The notes beneath the pieces were generated by a model. The model saw only the letters and a program-made list of their open reading frames with translations, was not told the DNA's origin and made no database searches. A DNA stretch of 64,000 nt. It comes from Actinomycetaceae bacterium. GTDB lineage: Bacteria > Actinomycetota > Actinomycetes > Actinomycetales > Actinomycetaceae. Positions within the stretch are counted from its first letter, which is position 1, and the number at the start of each line of letters is the position of its first letter. The DNA is taken from contig JAUNAP010000001.1 of assembly GCA_030527545.1 (NCBI GenBank), positions 309,641 through 373,640 of the forward strand. The letters are read 5' to 3'. This document shows positions 27,490 through 38,539 of the stretch, piece after piece. The position numbers were made by a program, and so were the translations under genes.

Positions 27490-28432
27490 GCGCCACCCCC
27501 TCGACTGTCTCGGCCACCTCACCGGTTGCGTTGCCGTCGTTGGGTCGATGAATGCCGACTACACCGTGACGACGCCGCGTCTGCCCGGACCGGGCGAGAC
27601 GGTGACGGGCGGACCACTGGAGATCCTCCCGGGCGGCAAATCCGGTAACCAGGCGGCGCAGGCCGCCAAATTGGGTGTGCACGTGGACATGTTCGGCGCC
27701 CTGGGCACCGACCGCAACGCGGAGTTCCTTGCCCGCTGCCTGGCCGAAGCCGGCGTCAACACCGATGCGATCACCCGAGTGCCGGGTCCTTCCGGAACGA
27801 CGATGATCACGGTCGATGAGGCGGGGGAGAACACGATTGTCTATTCGCCGGGGGCTAACGGGACCCTCGACGTGGAGTGGGTCGAGTCCATACGCGACCG
27901 CCTCGAGGGCGCGGGCGTGCTCGGTTTGTGCTTGGAGACGCCCATCGATGTTGTCGTCGAGGCAGCCCGCATCGTTCACGAGGCCGGAGGCCAGGTGCTC
28001 CTCAACAACTCTCCGTTCAATCCGGACCTTCCTCACGATCTCGTTACCCCCACCGACGTGCTGCTCATTAATGAGCATGAGGCGTCCCACATGCTGGGGC
28101 GCGACGTCGACGCCGAGACGGATCCTCGCGACCTCGTTGCCCCCTTCGGTTCCCTTGGTTTCGATAGGGTGATTCTTACGCTTGGAGCCCACGGCTCGAT
28201 CGTCATCGATCGGGGTCGCACTGCCCGCATCGAGGCGATCGTCATCACTCCGCGGGACACGACGGGGTGCGGAGATGCGTTCATGGCGACGATCCTCGCC
28301 GGCCTTGCCTCGGGACACACCCTCGCTGAGGCAGCGGCGATGGGGGCCTACGTCGGCGCCTATGCGGCCACGCGCTCCGGCGCCCAGGCGTCTTACGGGA
28401 CTTGGGAACAGGTGCGGGCCGCCTTCGCCTAG
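27482..28432 (+). CDS. rbsK: Ribokinase (PfkB family)
   Basis: 316 residues from ATG 27482. Phosphorylates ribose with [12 protein letters not shown], the PfkB motif [16 protein letters not shown] and the catalytic [11 protein letters not shown] near the C-terminus are intact. In an operon with two nucleoside hydrolases it would recycle the released ribose to ribose 5-phosphate. No nucleoside transporter gene is linked. Converges on ilvD with a 4-base overlap. Confidence 0.92.
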   Translation: MCERHPLDCLGHLTGCVAVVGSMNADYTVTTPRLPGPGETVTGGPLEILPGGKSGNQAAQAAKLGVHVDMFGALGTDRNAEFLARCLAEAGVNTDAITRVPGPSGTTMITVDEAGENTIVYSPGANGTLDVEWVESIRDRLEGAGVLGLCLETPIDVVVEAARIVHEAGGQVLLNNSPFNPDLPHDLVTPTDVLLINEHEASHMLGRDVDAETDPRDLVAPFGSLGFDRVILTLGAHGSIVIDRGRTARIEAIVITPRDTTGCGDAFMATILAGLASGHTLAEAAAMGAYVGAYAATRSGAQASYGTWEQVRAAFA

Positions 28433-30300
28433 GCCGACACCCGAGACACGTCGCGTGCCCCGCCTCGATCGGCACTCATCGCACAAGCGGCATACAGCTT
28501 GAGAGCGTCGGAGACGACTCGGGCGCGGGCGCGCGGCGTGTAGGGGGCCTCGCGGGCTTCCTGCGCGGCGCGGCGCCTAGCGATCTCCTCCTCGCTCACG
28601 TGCAGCGTGAGCTCTTCCTTCGTCACATCGATCGTGATCTCATCGCCGTCTTCGATAAGGGCGATGAGGCCGCCGTCGGCAGCCTCGGGCGAGATATGGC
28701 CCACCGAGATGCCCGACGTACCGCCCGAGAAACGACCGTCCGTGATGAGTGCACACGCCTTACCCAGCCCGCGTCCTTTGAGGAATGAGGTCGGATAGAG
28801 CATCTCCTGCATTCCGGGTCCGCCCGCCGGCCCCTCGTAACGGATGACGACAACGTGGCCGGCCTGCACCGTCTTATCGAGGATCTTCTCGATCGCCTCC
28901 TCTTGAGACTCCATGACGATCGCTTTGCCTGTGAACGTGAAGAGATCCGGGGAGATACCCGCCGCCTTGATGACGGCCCCGCGAGGAGCGAGGTTTCCGG
29001 TAAGGATCGTCAAGCCACCATTGGCGGTGTAGGCGTGGGCCACGTCGCGGATGCACCCGCTCGCCGCGTCGACGTCGAGGTCTTTCCAACGGTTGTCGGT
29101 GCTGAAGGGATCGACGCTGCGTTTACCACCGGGGGCGGCGCGAAACAGGTCGAGAGCTCGCGGCTGTGGCTTGTCTGAACGGATGTCCCAATCGGAGAGC
29201 CACTGGCGCAAGGTGGGGGTGTGGATGGAAGTGACCGTGTGGTCGAGCAGACCGGCCCGGTCGAGTTCGCCAAGCAAAGCGGGAATTCCACCCGCCCGGT
29301 GGACGTCTTCCATGTGGTAGTCGTTGTGGTTGGGGGCTACCTTGGCCAGACAAGGGATCTCACGACCGAGTCTTGCGATGTCGTCTATACCGAAATCGAC
29401 CCCGGCTTCGTGGGCGACGGCGAGAAGGTGGAGGACGGTGTTCGACGATCCGCCCATGGCCATGTCGAGTGTCATCGCGTTCGTGAACGCGGCTCGCGAG
29501 GCGATTGTACGCGGCAGAGCGGTCTCATCTTCGTCGTCGTAGTAGCGGTGGGCGAGCTCGACGACGAGGCGGCCCGCCTCCTCGAAGAGCCCACGACGTT
29601 CGACGTGGGTAGCGAGAGTCGACCCGTTGCCCGGAAGGGCGAGACCGAGGGCCTCGGTGAGGCAATTCATCGAATTGGCGGTGAACATCCCCGAGCACGA
29701 TCCGCAGGTCGGGCATGCGGCACGCTCGATGGCGGCGAGTTCGTCGTCGCTGATCGCGTCGTTGGCGGTGGCGTTCATGACGGTGATGAGATTGCCGTGG
29801 CCGCTCGTCGCTTCCCCGACGATGGCAGCAGGGTCGATCCCACGTCCGGCCTCCATGGGTCCGCCGGAGACGAAGACCGTCGGTATGTTGAGCCTCATTG
29901 CCGCGATGAGCATACCGGGGGTGATCTTGTCACAGTTGGAGATGCACACGAGTGCGTCGGCACAGTGGGCGTTGACCATGTACTCGACGGAATCGGCGAT
30001 GAGTTCGCGCGAGGGCAGGGAATAGAGCATGCCGGAGTGGCCCATGGCGATCCCGTCATCGACGGCGATCGTGTTGAACTCCTTGGCAACACCTCCCGCG
30101 CGGGTGATGGCTTCGGCGACGATGCTCGAGACCTGGTTGAGGTGGACGTGACCCGGCACGAACTGGGTGAAGGAGTTGGCCACGGCGATAATCGGTTTGC
30201 CGAAGTCTGCCTCGCCCATGCCGGTGGCTCGCCACAGGGCACGTGCACCGGCCATGTTGCGGCCGGCCGTCGAGGTTGCTGAACGCAAAGTGATGGACAA
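28429..30300 (-). CDS. ilvD: Dihydroxy-acid dehydratase
   Basis: 623 residues, E. coli-type length. Converts 2,3-dihydroxy-isovalerate and its methyl homologue to 2-oxo acids in Val/Ile synthesis using an iron-sulfur cluster and Mg. Visible: [14 protein letters not shown], Cys123 in [12 protein letters not shown] and [16 protein letters not shown], and [15 protein letters not shown] at the C-terminal active site. The start is the TTG at 30300, 7 bases after AAGGAGG; the open frame extends further without support. Confidence 0.95.
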   Translation of the reverse strand: MSITLRSATSTAGRNMAGARALWRATGMGEADFGKPIIAVANSFTQFVPGHVHLNQVSSIVAEAITRAGGVAKEFNTIAVDDGIAMGHSGMLYSLPSRELIADSVEYMVNAHCADALVCISNCDKITPGMLIAAMRLNIPTVFVSGGPMEAGRGIDPAAIVGEATSGHGNLITVMNATANDAISDDELAAIERAACPTCGSCSGMFTANSMNCLTEALGLALPGNGSTLATHVERRGLFEEAGRLVVELAHRYYDDEDETALPRTIASRAAFTNAMTLDMAMGGSSNTVLHLLAVAHEAGVDFGIDDIARLGREIPCLAKVAPNHNDYHMEDVHRAGGIPALLGELDRAGLLDHTVTSIHTPTLRQWLSDWDIRSDKPQPRALDLFRAAPGGKRSVDPFSTDNRWKDLDVDAASGCIRDVAHAYTANGGLTILTGNLAPRGAVIKAAGISPDLFTFTGKAIVMESQEEAIEKILDKTVQAGHVVVIRYEGPAGGPGMQEMLYPTSFLKGRGLGKACALITDGRFSGGTSGISVGHISPEAADGGLIALIEDGDEITIDVTKEELTLHVSEEEIARRRAAQEAREAPYTPRARARVVSDALKLYAACAMSADRGGARDVSRVSA

Positions 30301-30384
30301 CGGGACGCCTCCTTCTCGCACGGGTGACCCCACTTTAGGTGAGTTCAGGAGGCGGCTGCACACGGCATCGGGATGCGGACAGGC

Positions 30385-31917
30385 CTAACGTATATTGTTG
30401 AAGGAGAAGTGTGCTGCGCCCGGCTTGAGCCGTTCGCCATACATCTGCGCGATCGTCACAAACGTGTAGCCTTGTCGTTTGAGATCGACGATGATCCGCT
30501 CAGTTGCGTCAGGACCGTAGGGGTGGACGTCGTGCATGAGGATGATCGCTCCGGGCTTTGCTGCCGCCATCGCACGTTCGTAGACGGTGTCGGCGTTTTG
30601 GTTCTTCCAGTCCTCGGTGTCGACGTTCCAATGGATGGAGGCCTTGCCGAGGGTGCCGAGCGTCGCGAGGACCGTGGAGTTGATAGCCCCGTAGGGGGGC
30701 CGAACGATCGGTGGGTTGACACCGGTGATCTTTTCGATGGCCGCACCCGTGTCAGCGATTTCGCGTGTGATTGTCTCGACCGAGGCCTTCGACAGGTCGG
30801 GGTGGTTCCAGGTGTGGATGCCAACCTCGTTGCCCTCGGCGACCTCACGGCGCACGAGGTCGGCGCCGCCATTGAGGGAGCGTCCGACGAGGAAGAACGT
30901 CGCGTCAACGTCGTATTGCTTGAGGATATCGAGGAGCCTCGCGGTGGGTTTGCCCGGGCCGTCATCGTAGGTTAACGCGATGCATTTGGTGGCAGCGCAG
31001 TCGATAGGGGCGTGGGAACGCGGCATCGTTGCCGTGACGTAGGGAGCGGGCTCATCGTTGGGAAGGCCCGCGAAGCTCAAGACCGCGGCGTGGCGCTTAT
31101 GCGGGGTTTCCTTTGTGTGTGCAGTGATCGAGGGGGTGGGTGTTGACGCGAGGGCAGACAGGTACGCCCGGCCGGTGGGGGAGAGCCAGGTGGCTAGCGT
31201 GTCTTTGTCGACGTGGACGCCCACGGGTTCGCTGACTCCGGCACCGAGTGCGTCGGGGGTGAGGATGACGCTGGCTGTCCCGTCGGCGTTGAGGACGATG
31301 TCTTGCAAGGCGGCGGCGGGATCGACCTGTCCACTGTTGGGGATCGTTCCGTTTGCCGCAGCCGCGTCGCACACGGCCTTGGCGGCTTTCGCCTGCTGCT
31401 TGGCGTCAATGAGCGCCATAGAGGGGACGGTCTCGTCGGAGCTGGCACGCGTGTAGAGGGTCTGGGTGCTTACGGCGGGGGTTTCGTTGGCCTCGTGTGT
31501 TTTCTGGCTGCGCAAACGCACGGCGAACACCTCGCCCTCGGCGACGGGCACCGACCAGTCGAGGCGGAACATGTGCGTGTTGGGATCGTGGTCGACGTGG
31601 GCGATGACCAGGTCTGCGCCACGATCGGCGAGGGCTCGGTTGAACGCGGGATGCCCGGGAAGAGCGATCATCGTCGTGTTCCACGACACGTCTTTGGCTC
31701 GATTGCCATCTTTAGCGCTTAACGTGCCACTTTGCTGATCCGAGACGATGCCACTGATGGAGCGGACATCGACGGTACGGGGGATAGACGCGACGCGCAC
31801 GGGAGGAGACGACGGGGAAGAAGCCTCTTTCGCGGGGGAGGACGGCGTGCACGCGGCCAGCGTGAGGGCACCCAGCAAAGCAGCTGGCAAGGCAAGACGG
31901 CCCAAACGAGAAGTCAT
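30385..31917 (-). CDS. Polysaccharide deacetylase lipoprotein (NodB/CE4 family)
   Basis: 510 residues from ATG 31917. A signal peptide ending in the lipobox LAAC is followed by a Ser/Pro-rich linker, a middle domain of unknown type (about 40-300) and a C-terminal CE4 domain with all five motifs: TYDDGP, HTWNH, RPPYG, DTEDW and LMHDVH. It is therefore likely an active metal-dependent N-deacetylase on the outer face of the membrane, acting on peptidoglycan or another envelope glycan. Peptidoglycan deacetylation gives lysozyme resistance in other Gram-positives; the target here is inferred. Confidence 0.88.
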   Translation of the reverse strand: MTSRLGRLALPAALLGALTLAACTPSSPAKEASSPSSPPVRVASIPRTVDVRSISGIVSDQQSGTLSAKDGNRAKDVSWNTTMIALPGHPAFNRALADRGADLVIAHVDHDPNTHMFRLDWSVPVAEGEVFAVRLRSQKTHEANETPAVSTQTLYTRASSDETVPSMALIDAKQQAKAAKAVCDAAAANGTIPNSGQVDPAAALQDIVLNADGTASVILTPDALGAGVSEPVGVHVDKDTLATWLSPTGRAYLSALASTPTPSITAHTKETPHKRHAAVLSFAGLPNDEPAPYVTATMPRSHAPIDCAATKCIALTYDDGPGKPTARLLDILKQYDVDATFFLVGRSLNGGADLVRREVAEGNEVGIHTWNHPDLSKASVETITREIADTGAAIEKITGVNPPIVRPPYGAINSTVLATLGTLGKASIHWNVDTEDWKNQNADTVYERAMAAAKPGAIILMHDVHPYGPDATERIIVDLKRQGYTFVTIAQMYGERLKPGAAHFSFNNIR

Positions 31918-32061
31918 AGCCCCCAGTCTTATCCTCGTTCGCGCCACACGCAATCCCGCTGCCGAGGCCTTCATGCCGACTTTTTGGCCTCATGACGCCA
32001 TATTCGCGGACAAGGTTACGAAAGCGGCAGTTTGGGTGCAATTTGATAAAGCCTGCAGGAA

Positions 32062-32751
32062 CTACTGCGGTCGGGGCCCGAAGACATCCGTGCCGATGCG
32101 TACGATACTTGCCCCCTCAGCGATCGCCTCGGCTAGGTCGCCCGACATACCCATCGACAACTCGAGCGAAGGATCGAACTCGTCCTTGAGGCGGGCGAGG
32201 CGAGCAAACGCCGCCCGGCGGGCCGTCGCATTCTCGCTGAGGACCCCCACGGTCATGAGTCCTCGCAGGGACAGATGTGGCTCGGCGAGGACACGTTCAA
32301 TGAGGGGACGGGCTTCGTCCAGGGGACAGCCCGTCTTCGAATCCTCCTCGGAAACGTTGACCTCAACCATCACCGGCAGGGGGGTGTTCAGGCGCGAAGC
32401 GATCTTGTCGCATACCCGCTGCGAATCGAGTGTGTCGATGGCATCAACACAGGCGAGGGCCTGCGTGATTTTGTTGGTTTGCAGGTGCCCGATGAGGTGG
32501 ATCTCGACCTCCGGGTACCTCTCGCGCACGGCCTCACTGCTCGCCCGGGCCTGCTGGACATGGTTTTGCCCGATAAGGAGAGGACGACGCGCCGCAACCA
32601 GGCCCTCAAGCGCGAGGCAGATGTCTTCCACGCTGCGGTGCTTAACCGCGAGCATGAGGCGTACGTCGTCGGGGCGCCGGCCGGCACTGGCGCACGCGGT
32701 GTCGATGCGCGCGAGGACACGGTCAAGACGCGAACGGATCGAATCGGACAT
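32062..32751 (-). CDS. YggS/PLPBP family PLP-homeostasis protein
   Basis: 229 residues. PLP-binding Lys37 in LAVKHRS, then IGQNHVQQA (a variant of the usual GENYVQE), HLIGHLQTNK, VNVSEEDSKTGC, GLMTVG and SMGMSGDL for phosphate binding. The family has no known catalytic reaction and buffers PLP. The gene starts 5 bases after the helicase stop and is probably cotranscribed with it. Confidence 0.93.
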   Translation of the reverse strand: MSDSIRSRLDRVLARIDTACASAGRRPDDVRLMLAVKHRSVEDICLALEGLVAARRPLLIGQNHVQQARASSEAVRERYPEVEIHLIGHLQTNKITQALACVDAIDTLDSQRVCDKIASRLNTPLPVMVEVNVSEEDSKTGCPLDEARPLIERVLAEPHLSLRGLMTVGVLSENATARRAAFARLARLKDEFDPSLELSMGMSGDLAEAIAEGASIVRIGTDVFGPRPQ

Positions 32752-32756
32752 GGCAT

Positions 32757-35381
32757 CTACGATAGGTCGCTGATCGGCCCGACAGCCACCGTGTGTACGA
32801 CGGCGTGGCCGGCGGCATCGCTAGCCGGCAGATCCACGAGCACGATCATCGCCCAATCCAGTGCCTCCTCGGGATCGAGCAGACGCTGACGAACCAACCA
32901 CAATTCCCCGGCCTCGGCACGCGAGAGCAAAGGAGAATCCGGGTCTGCTCCCCAGGCAATGAGATCACTTGGCGTTGGACGCGTGACAATCTCGCACAGG
33001 CGACGCGAACGTGCCCTCTGATCGGTACTCAACCAGTCGTAGGTATCCCAGTAGTCGCCAAGTACCGCGTCCCAGGCCTCCTCATCCCAGCCGGGATCGC
33101 CCAGGGCGGCAAGCGCATCGACATCGTCTCTGGCCATGAGTTCCACGCGCGCGAAGACGGCCTGGCAAACCTGGGCGCTAAAACGCGGGGAGGAACTCAA
33201 CGGCTTGTCCGCCTGTGAGAAGACCCGCTCCTCGCCGGCCTCGCCCTCGCCGGCGGGTGTTCGTTGCCCCGAAGCGAGCGCCGACCACTCGTCGAGCAGC
33301 GAAGAATCGACCGACCGGACGAGCTCGCCTAGCCACTGCGTCATCTCCTCAAGATCGTCCGTAAGAGCCGACGCCGGGACGACCTGACGTAATGCCCGGT
33401 AGGCGTCGGTTAGATAACGCAAGACGACACCCTCCGAACGGGCAATATCGTAGTAAGAGATCAAAGAACTGAACGTTCGGGCATTTTCGATCATGTCGCG
33501 AACGACGGATTTCGGTGCGATCTCAAGATCACCAACCCAGGGGTTGGCGCTGCGATAGGTCCGAAACGCCCCCTCAAGCATGTCTGCCAGCGGCTTCGGC
33601 CACGTAATCTCATCAAGGATCTCTTGACGCTCGTCGTAGCCCACCCGGTCCTCACGCAGCTTCGCATAAGCGGCGTCACGCGCCTTGCGCTGCTGGGCCA
33701 CGAGCAGAGGAAGCGGATCGTCAAGCGTCGCTTCGATAACAGAAATGACATCCAGACAATACTCCGGCGAATCTCGATCGAGCAGGTCAAGCGCCGCGAG
33801 GGCGAACGGTGACAAAGGCTGATTGAGGGCGAAATCTTCGGGAAGCTCTTGAGTGAGACGCATCCGTCCCGCACCCTCGGCGTTCGCAGAGTCGACATAG
33901 CTGACAACCCCCGCCTGCACAAGAGAATGGTAAATGTCAGCCAGCCTGCGCAGATGCGGGTTCGCCGGCCGCTGAGGATCGTCATTGTTACGTGCCAACC
34001 ACACCAGATGCTCCGCCGCGTCACGTCCCCCCGACAACACGTTGAGAACCATCGCGTGCGTCATGTCAAACTGCGAACGCAAAGCCTCAGGCTCGGCCCC
34101 CACAAGTCGCTCGAACGTCGCCCGATTCCACGAGACCTCCCCCGGCTTCTTAGCCGCACGTTTGGGCGAGCGCTTCCCCGAATTACGGGCCTTAGCCTCC
34201 GCCTTCGCATGCTCAACCTCAGCCGGAGGCGCAAGGACATCAACATAACCAACCGTGTCGAATCCCGCCCTACCGGCCCTCCCCGCGATCTGATGGAACT
34301 CCCGTGCCGAAAGGTGACGCATCCGCCGCCCATCGAACTTCACCAACGACGTGAGAACAACCGTGCGGATAGGCACATTAATCCCCACCCCCAGGGTGTC
34401 CGTGCCGCACACAACCGCGAGCAATCCCCGCTGCGTCAACTGCTCAACCAGCCTGCGATACCTGGGTAACATGCCGGCGTGGTGGACCCCCACACCCGCC
34501 AGCAGCAGACGCTTCAACTGTTTGCCGAAACCCGCGCCGAAAGCAAAGCCCGCAACCGCCTCTGCCACCTTGTCGCGAAGAGGCCTCGAAATCACCGACA
34601 GCGAGGCAAGGGCCTGCGCACGCTCCAGCGCCTCGCGTTGAGAAAAATGCACGAGATAGATCGGCCACCTCCCTGCATCAACCAAACGCTCAATCGCGCG
34701 AGGAGCCTCCTCGACCACGTAGTCGAACTCCAAAGGCACGGGCCGTAGCGCATCAGCAACAACACTCACCTGCCTGCCCGAACGCTGCCGCATCCTCTCC
34801 ACCAGCGCATCAACATTGCCCAACGTCGCCGACATGAGCACCATCTGCGTATTCGTCAGCTCCAACAAAGGAACCTGCCAAGCCCACCCGCGCTGAGGAT
34901 CACCGTAGAAATGAAACTCGTCCATAACGACCAGCCCAATGTCGGCATCCCGGCCCGTCCGCAAGGCCTCATTCGCCAAAATCTCCGCCGTCGCACAAAT
35001 GATCGGAGCATCGGCATTCACCGACACGTCCCCCGTCACCATCCCCACGTTACGGGCACCAAAAACCTCCACGAGATCAAAGAACTTCTCCGACACCAAC
35101 GCCTTCAACGGCGCCGTGTAATACGACCGATCCCCGCGCGCCAACGCACACATGTGGCCAGCCAAACCAATAAGCGACTTGCCCGAACCAGTCGGCGTCG
35201 CCGCGATCACATGCCGACCATCAAAAATCTCGACCGCCGCTTCCTCCTGATGGGCATACAGCGGCCGCCCGCCCTCCTCAGCCCACCGGCAAAACCCCTC
35301 AAGCACAGCGGAGGGATCGGAGAGGGTCCCGGCGTCCTCAAGCCGATCGAGAACCCTATTCAACGCGGCAGCTTCACCCAT
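32757..35381 (-). CDS. DEAD/DEAH-box RNA helicase, DUF3516 type
   Basis: 874 residues. Walker A ATPTGSGKS at 61-69, DEFH box at 154-157, SAT motif (MSATLGN) and HQIAGRAGRAGFD as motif VI define a Ski2/Mtr4-like superfamily 2 helicase core over the first 420 residues. The C-terminal 450 residues are the actinobacterial DUF3516 region. Role in RNA processing or decay is inferred from the family. A TAGGAT hexamer lies 6 bases before the ATG. Confidence 0.9.
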   Translation of the reverse strand: MGEAAALNRVLDRLEDAGTLSDPSAVLEGFCRWAEEGGRPLYAHQEEAAVEIFDGRHVIAATPTGSGKSLIGLAGHMCALARGDRSYYTAPLKALVSEKFFDLVEVFGARNVGMVTGDVSVNADAPIICATAEILANEALRTGRDADIGLVVMDEFHFYGDPQRGWAWQVPLLELTNTQMVLMSATLGNVDALVERMRQRSGRQVSVVADALRPVPLEFDYVVEEAPRAIERLVDAGRWPIYLVHFSQREALERAQALASLSVISRPLRDKVAEAVAGFAFGAGFGKQLKRLLLAGVGVHHAGMLPRYRRLVEQLTQRGLLAVVCGTDTLGVGINVPIRTVVLTSLVKFDGRRMRHLSAREFHQIAGRAGRAGFDTVGYVDVLAPPAEVEHAKAEAKARNSGKRSPKRAAKKPGEVSWNRATFERLVGAEPEALRSQFDMTHAMVLNVLSGGRDAAEHLVWLARNNDDPQRPANPHLRRLADIYHSLVQAGVVSYVDSANAEGAGRMRLTQELPEDFALNQPLSPFALAALDLLDRDSPEYCLDVISVIEATLDDPLPLLVAQQRKARDAAYAKLREDRVGYDERQEILDEITWPKPLADMLEGAFRTYRSANPWVGDLEIAPKSVVRDMIENARTFSSLISYYDIARSEGVVLRYLTDAYRALRQVVPASALTDDLEEMTQWLGELVRSVDSSLLDEWSALASGQRTPAGEGEAGEERVFSQADKPLSSSPRFSAQVCQAVFARVELMARDDVDALAALGDPGWDEEAWDAVLGDYWDTYDWLSTDQRARSRRLCEIVTRPTPSDLIAWGADPDSPLLSRAEAGELWLVRQRLLDPEEALDWAMIVLVDLPASDAAGHAVVHTVAVGPISDLS

Positions 35382-35387
35382 ACCCCC

Positions 35388-35393
35388 ATCCTA
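35388..35393 (-). promoter_or_regulatory. -10 hexamer of a probable leaderless promoter (DUF3516 helicase)
   Basis: On the minus strand TAGGAT is followed by GGGGGT and the ATG at 35381. Confidence 0.6.
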
Positions 35394-35495
35394 GGCAACC
35401 GGACGGGCTTCCCGGCATGTGAACCGGACTCCCGCTCGCGGCCGGGACGTGGCACCATTCCCCGGTAACACCCATCCGTCACGGAAGGCTTCCTC

Positions 35496-36938
35496 ATGCT
35501 TACGGACCTGGCGCAATCTATCCAGGCCGTCGCCGACTGGATCACCCTCCACATCACCATGTGGGTTCTCCTCGGCGTCGGACTTTTCCTCACGTTCACG
35601 CTGCGCGGAGTCCAAGTTCGTCTTTTTCCCCACATGTGGCGCGTCGTCTTCTCCTCACGAGGGGGCGCGCGCGGCGGGATCTCCTCGTTTCAAGCTTTCA
35701 CCATCTCCCTAGCCGCACGTGTCGGCGTCGGTAACGTCTTCGGGGTTGCCGCTGCCCTCTATCTGGGTGGTCCCGGCGCGATCTTTTGGATGTGGATCGT
35801 CGCGGCCGTCGGCATGGCGACGTCGTTTACCGAGTCGACCCTTGCTCAGATCTTCAAGGAGCGGGCGGAGGACGGTTCTTTCCGCGGCGGCCCGGCCTAT
35901 TACATGTGGAAGGGCCTTCACGCCCGCGCTTTCGGCGCGATCTTCGCCCTTATCGCTGTCGTTACGTGCGGTTTTGTCATCACGTCCGTCCAGTCGAACG
36001 CCATCGCGCAAACGGTGTCTTTCGCCGGCAGCGTCAACCCCTACGTCATTGCCGCGCTCCTGTTTGCACTCTCGGCCCCCGTTATCCTCGGCGGTATCCG
36101 TTCAGTAGCGCGCGTCACCGAGATCATGGCCCCGCTCATGGCGCTCGTATATGTGGGATTGGCCGTCTTCATCCTTATCGTTCACGCGGCCGATATTCCA
36201 ACGATCATCGGCTCTATCTTCACCGCGGCATTCAACGGCGAGGCCCTCGGCGGGGGAGTCGGCGGCGGAATCATGGCGGCCATCATCAACGGCACCAAGC
36301 GAGGCTTGTTTTCCAATGAGGCCGGTCAAGGAACCGCCCCTAATGCGGCGGCGACGGCGACGGTGTCGCACCCCGTTCGTCAAGGTGCCGTTCAGTCTCT
36401 TGGCGTTTTCGTTGACACAGTGATCGTGTGTACGGCGACTGCGATCATTATTCTCGCCGCCGGACCCGATGTGTGGAACGACCCGAATGCTCACCCTGGC
36501 ACGCTCACGACGATGGCAGTCATCCACCACCTCGGTCAGTGGGCCCTCGTGACGATGACGACCCTCATCGCCGTTCTCGCGTTCTCTTCCATCATCGCTG
36601 CCTACGTCTATTCCGACGTCAACATGGCGTTTGTGACGACGAAACCGTGGGGGACGTGGGCCGTGCGCATTGTCTCAGTCACCTCGGTGAGCCTCGGCGC
36701 TGTCATGTCGCTCGACGTCGTGTGGAACGCTGTCGATATCGCAATGGCTGTTATGACTGTGACGAACCTCGTCGCCCTCGTGCTCCTGTCACGCTGGAGC
36801 GCCGGGGCACTACGAGATTATGAGGATCAGCGTAAACGCGGCATCGATGATCCCGTCTTTTGCGGCAGATCGAATCCGTTCCTGCCCGCCGATGTTCCCT
36901 CCGACGTGTGGGATCGTCCCACTACCTGCCAGGACTAG
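35496..36938 (+). CDS. Alanine/glycine:cation symporter, AGCS copy 1
   Basis: 480 residues, about 11 membrane segments. AGCS (AlsT/DagA) carriers import alanine or glycine with Na+ or H+. The signature region reads RVGVGNVFGVAAALYLGGPG, IFWMWIV, then FRGGPAYYMWKGL and FSNEAGQGTAPNAAATATV. The motif-1 variant GVGN differs from the family's usual GTGN. C-terminal NPFLPADVPSDVW is shared in form by the other copies. RBS GGAAGG; the next paralogue starts 10 bases after its stop, so copies 1 and 2 are cotranscribed. Confidence 0.92.
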   Translation: MLTDLAQSIQAVADWITLHITMWVLLGVGLFLTFTLRGVQVRLFPHMWRVVFSSRGGARGGISSFQAFTISLAARVGVGNVFGVAAALYLGGPGAIFWMWIVAAVGMATSFTESTLAQIFKERAEDGSFRGGPAYYMWKGLHARAFGAIFALIAVVTCGFVITSVQSNAIAQTVSFAGSVNPYVIAALLFALSAPVILGGIRSVARVTEIMAPLMALVYVGLAVFILIVHAADIPTIIGSIFTAAFNGEALGGGVGGGIMAAIINGTKRGLFSNEAGQGTAPNAAATATVSHPVRQGAVQSLGVFVDTVIVCTATAIIILAAGPDVWNDPNAHPGTLTTMAVIHHLGQWALVTMTTLIAVLAFSSIIAAYVYSDVNMAFVTTKPWGTWAVRIVSVTSVSLGAVMSLDVVWNAVDIAMAVMTVTNLVALVLLSRWSAGALRDYEDQRKRGIDDPVFCGRSNPFLPADVPSDVWDRPTTCQD

Positions 36939-36947
36939 GAGACTCTT

Positions 36948-38426
36948 ATGCGTTCGCTTGTCACAGCATTCGATACGTACATCACGGCGGTAACTGGTTT
37001 CCTCTACTCCTGGGGCCTCGTGTTCTTGCTCGTCGGCGTCGGCATTGGCCTTACGGTCTATCTCGGAGCGCCCCAACTGCGTCACGCCAAGGCCGTCCTC
37101 ACCTCGATGCGGGGTTCGCGCCACGGCGCCGGAACGGGCATATCGGCCTTCCAGGCATTCACCATGGGAGTTGCCACGCGCGTGGGCATCGGCAACATCG
37201 GCGGTGTCGCTCTCGCTCTTCTCATGGGCGGTCCCGGCGCGATCTTTTGGATGTGGGTTGTCGCCCTCATCGGTATGGCGACGGCCTTCGCCGAATCGAC
37301 CCTCGCGCAGATCTTCAAGACGCGCCACGCCGACGGGAGTTTCCGCGGCGGTCCCGCCTACTATCTTTCGCACGGGCTGGGGTGGAAGCGCGCCGGCTGG
37401 GCCTTCGCGCTCATGACGGTCTTCTCCTCGGGCATGACAGTCCCGATGGTTCAAATCAACACGGTCGCTGCGACCGCGAGGGATTCCCACTCGATTGCGC
37501 CGTGGGTGAGCGCCCTCGTTGTCGTGATCCTCATCGCCCCCGTCATCATCGGTGGCGTGAGGGGCGTCGCGCGCGTATCTGAATTCCTCGGTCCACTCCT
37601 CGCACTCGTCTACGTCGCTATCACGGTGTTTGTGCTCGTGCGGACTTTGGTGAGCGACCCGGGGCGCGTCGCGGAGGCCTTCGAGGCGATCTTCGCGGGC
37701 GCGTGGGGTTTGCGGGCCGGTGCCGGTGGTGTCGCGGGAGCGATCTTCGTGGCCTTCATCCAGGGTGGGCGTCGCGGTCTGTTCTCCAACGAAGCAGGTC
37801 TGGGCACGGTACCCAACGCCGCGGGTGCGGCGACGGTTGCCCACCCGGTATCGCAGGGCTTCATCCAGTCTTTGGGAGTTTTCGTTGACACCCTCATCGT
37901 GTGTACGTGCACAGCCCTGCTCATCCTCATTGCCAACCCCGTGCTGCCCACCGATCCGGCGGCGGCAGGCTCCCTCACGGCTTCATCGGTCATCTCCGAG
38001 CTGGGTGCGTGGTCGGCGCCCGTCATGACGTTCATCATCTTCATTTTCGGATACACCTCGGCGTTCGGCGCCTACTCTTACGGTCAGGTTTGTCTCGATC
38101 ATCTGACGAAAAACAAGACGATCTCGCTTGTGTTCCGCATCGTCGTCACAGCCCTATGTGGGCTGGGTGCCGTCGCTGAATTGACGACGGTATGGGCCCT
38201 GTCGGACCTCCTGTTGGGACTTGGCGGCATCATCAACCTCATCGGGCTCATTTGCCTGGCACGGTGGACGAAGGGTGCCCTCGCCGATTGGACGCAGCAG
38301 CGGCGCGCGGGTCGTGAGATTCCCGTTTTTGTGGGCCGCGATAACCCGCATCTGCCGGGTGACGTTCATTCGGGGGTGTGGGATCCGGGCCAAGCCGAGG
38401 ATGTCGCGAGAGCGGGCGGGCGCTGA
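36948..38426 (+). CDS. Alanine/glycine:cation symporter, AGCS copy 2
   Basis: 492 residues. Motifs: RVGIGNIGGVALALLMGGPG, IFWMWVV, FRGGPAYYLSHGLG and FSNEAGLGTVPNAAGAATV (Gly where other copies have Ala). C-terminal NPHLPGDVHSGVW. RBS TAGGAGA, 10-base gap to copy 1. The 113-base gap that follows is A+T-rich for this genome and may hold a separate promoter for copy 3. Confidence 0.92.
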   Translation: MRSLVTAFDTYITAVTGFLYSWGLVFLLVGVGIGLTVYLGAPQLRHAKAVLTSMRGSRHGAGTGISAFQAFTMGVATRVGIGNIGGVALALLMGGPGAIFWMWVVALIGMATAFAESTLAQIFKTRHADGSFRGGPAYYLSHGLGWKRAGWAFALMTVFSSGMTVPMVQINTVAATARDSHSIAPWVSALVVVILIAPVIIGGVRGVARVSEFLGPLLALVYVAITVFVLVRTLVSDPGRVAEAFEAIFAGAWGLRAGAGGVAGAIFVAFIQGGRRGLFSNEAGLGTVPNAAGAATVAHPVSQGFIQSLGVFVDTLIVCTCTALLILIANPVLPTDPAAAGSLTASSVISELGAWSAPVMTFIIFIFGYTSAFGAYSYGQVCLDHLTKNKTISLVFRIVVTALCGLGAVAELTTVWALSDLLLGLGGIINLIGLICLARWTKGALADWTQQRRAGREIPVFVGRDNPHLPGDVHSGVWDPGQAEDVARAGGR

Positions 38427-38539
38427 GCGACTCGACATGGAGAAAAGTATTAGCTAGATTTCACTCAGGCGTGAAGAATCGTTGATAGTGGCTGGTCGTT
38501 GCTGATTCGAGCTTTGCGTTAATGTCCTCATCTTAAGGA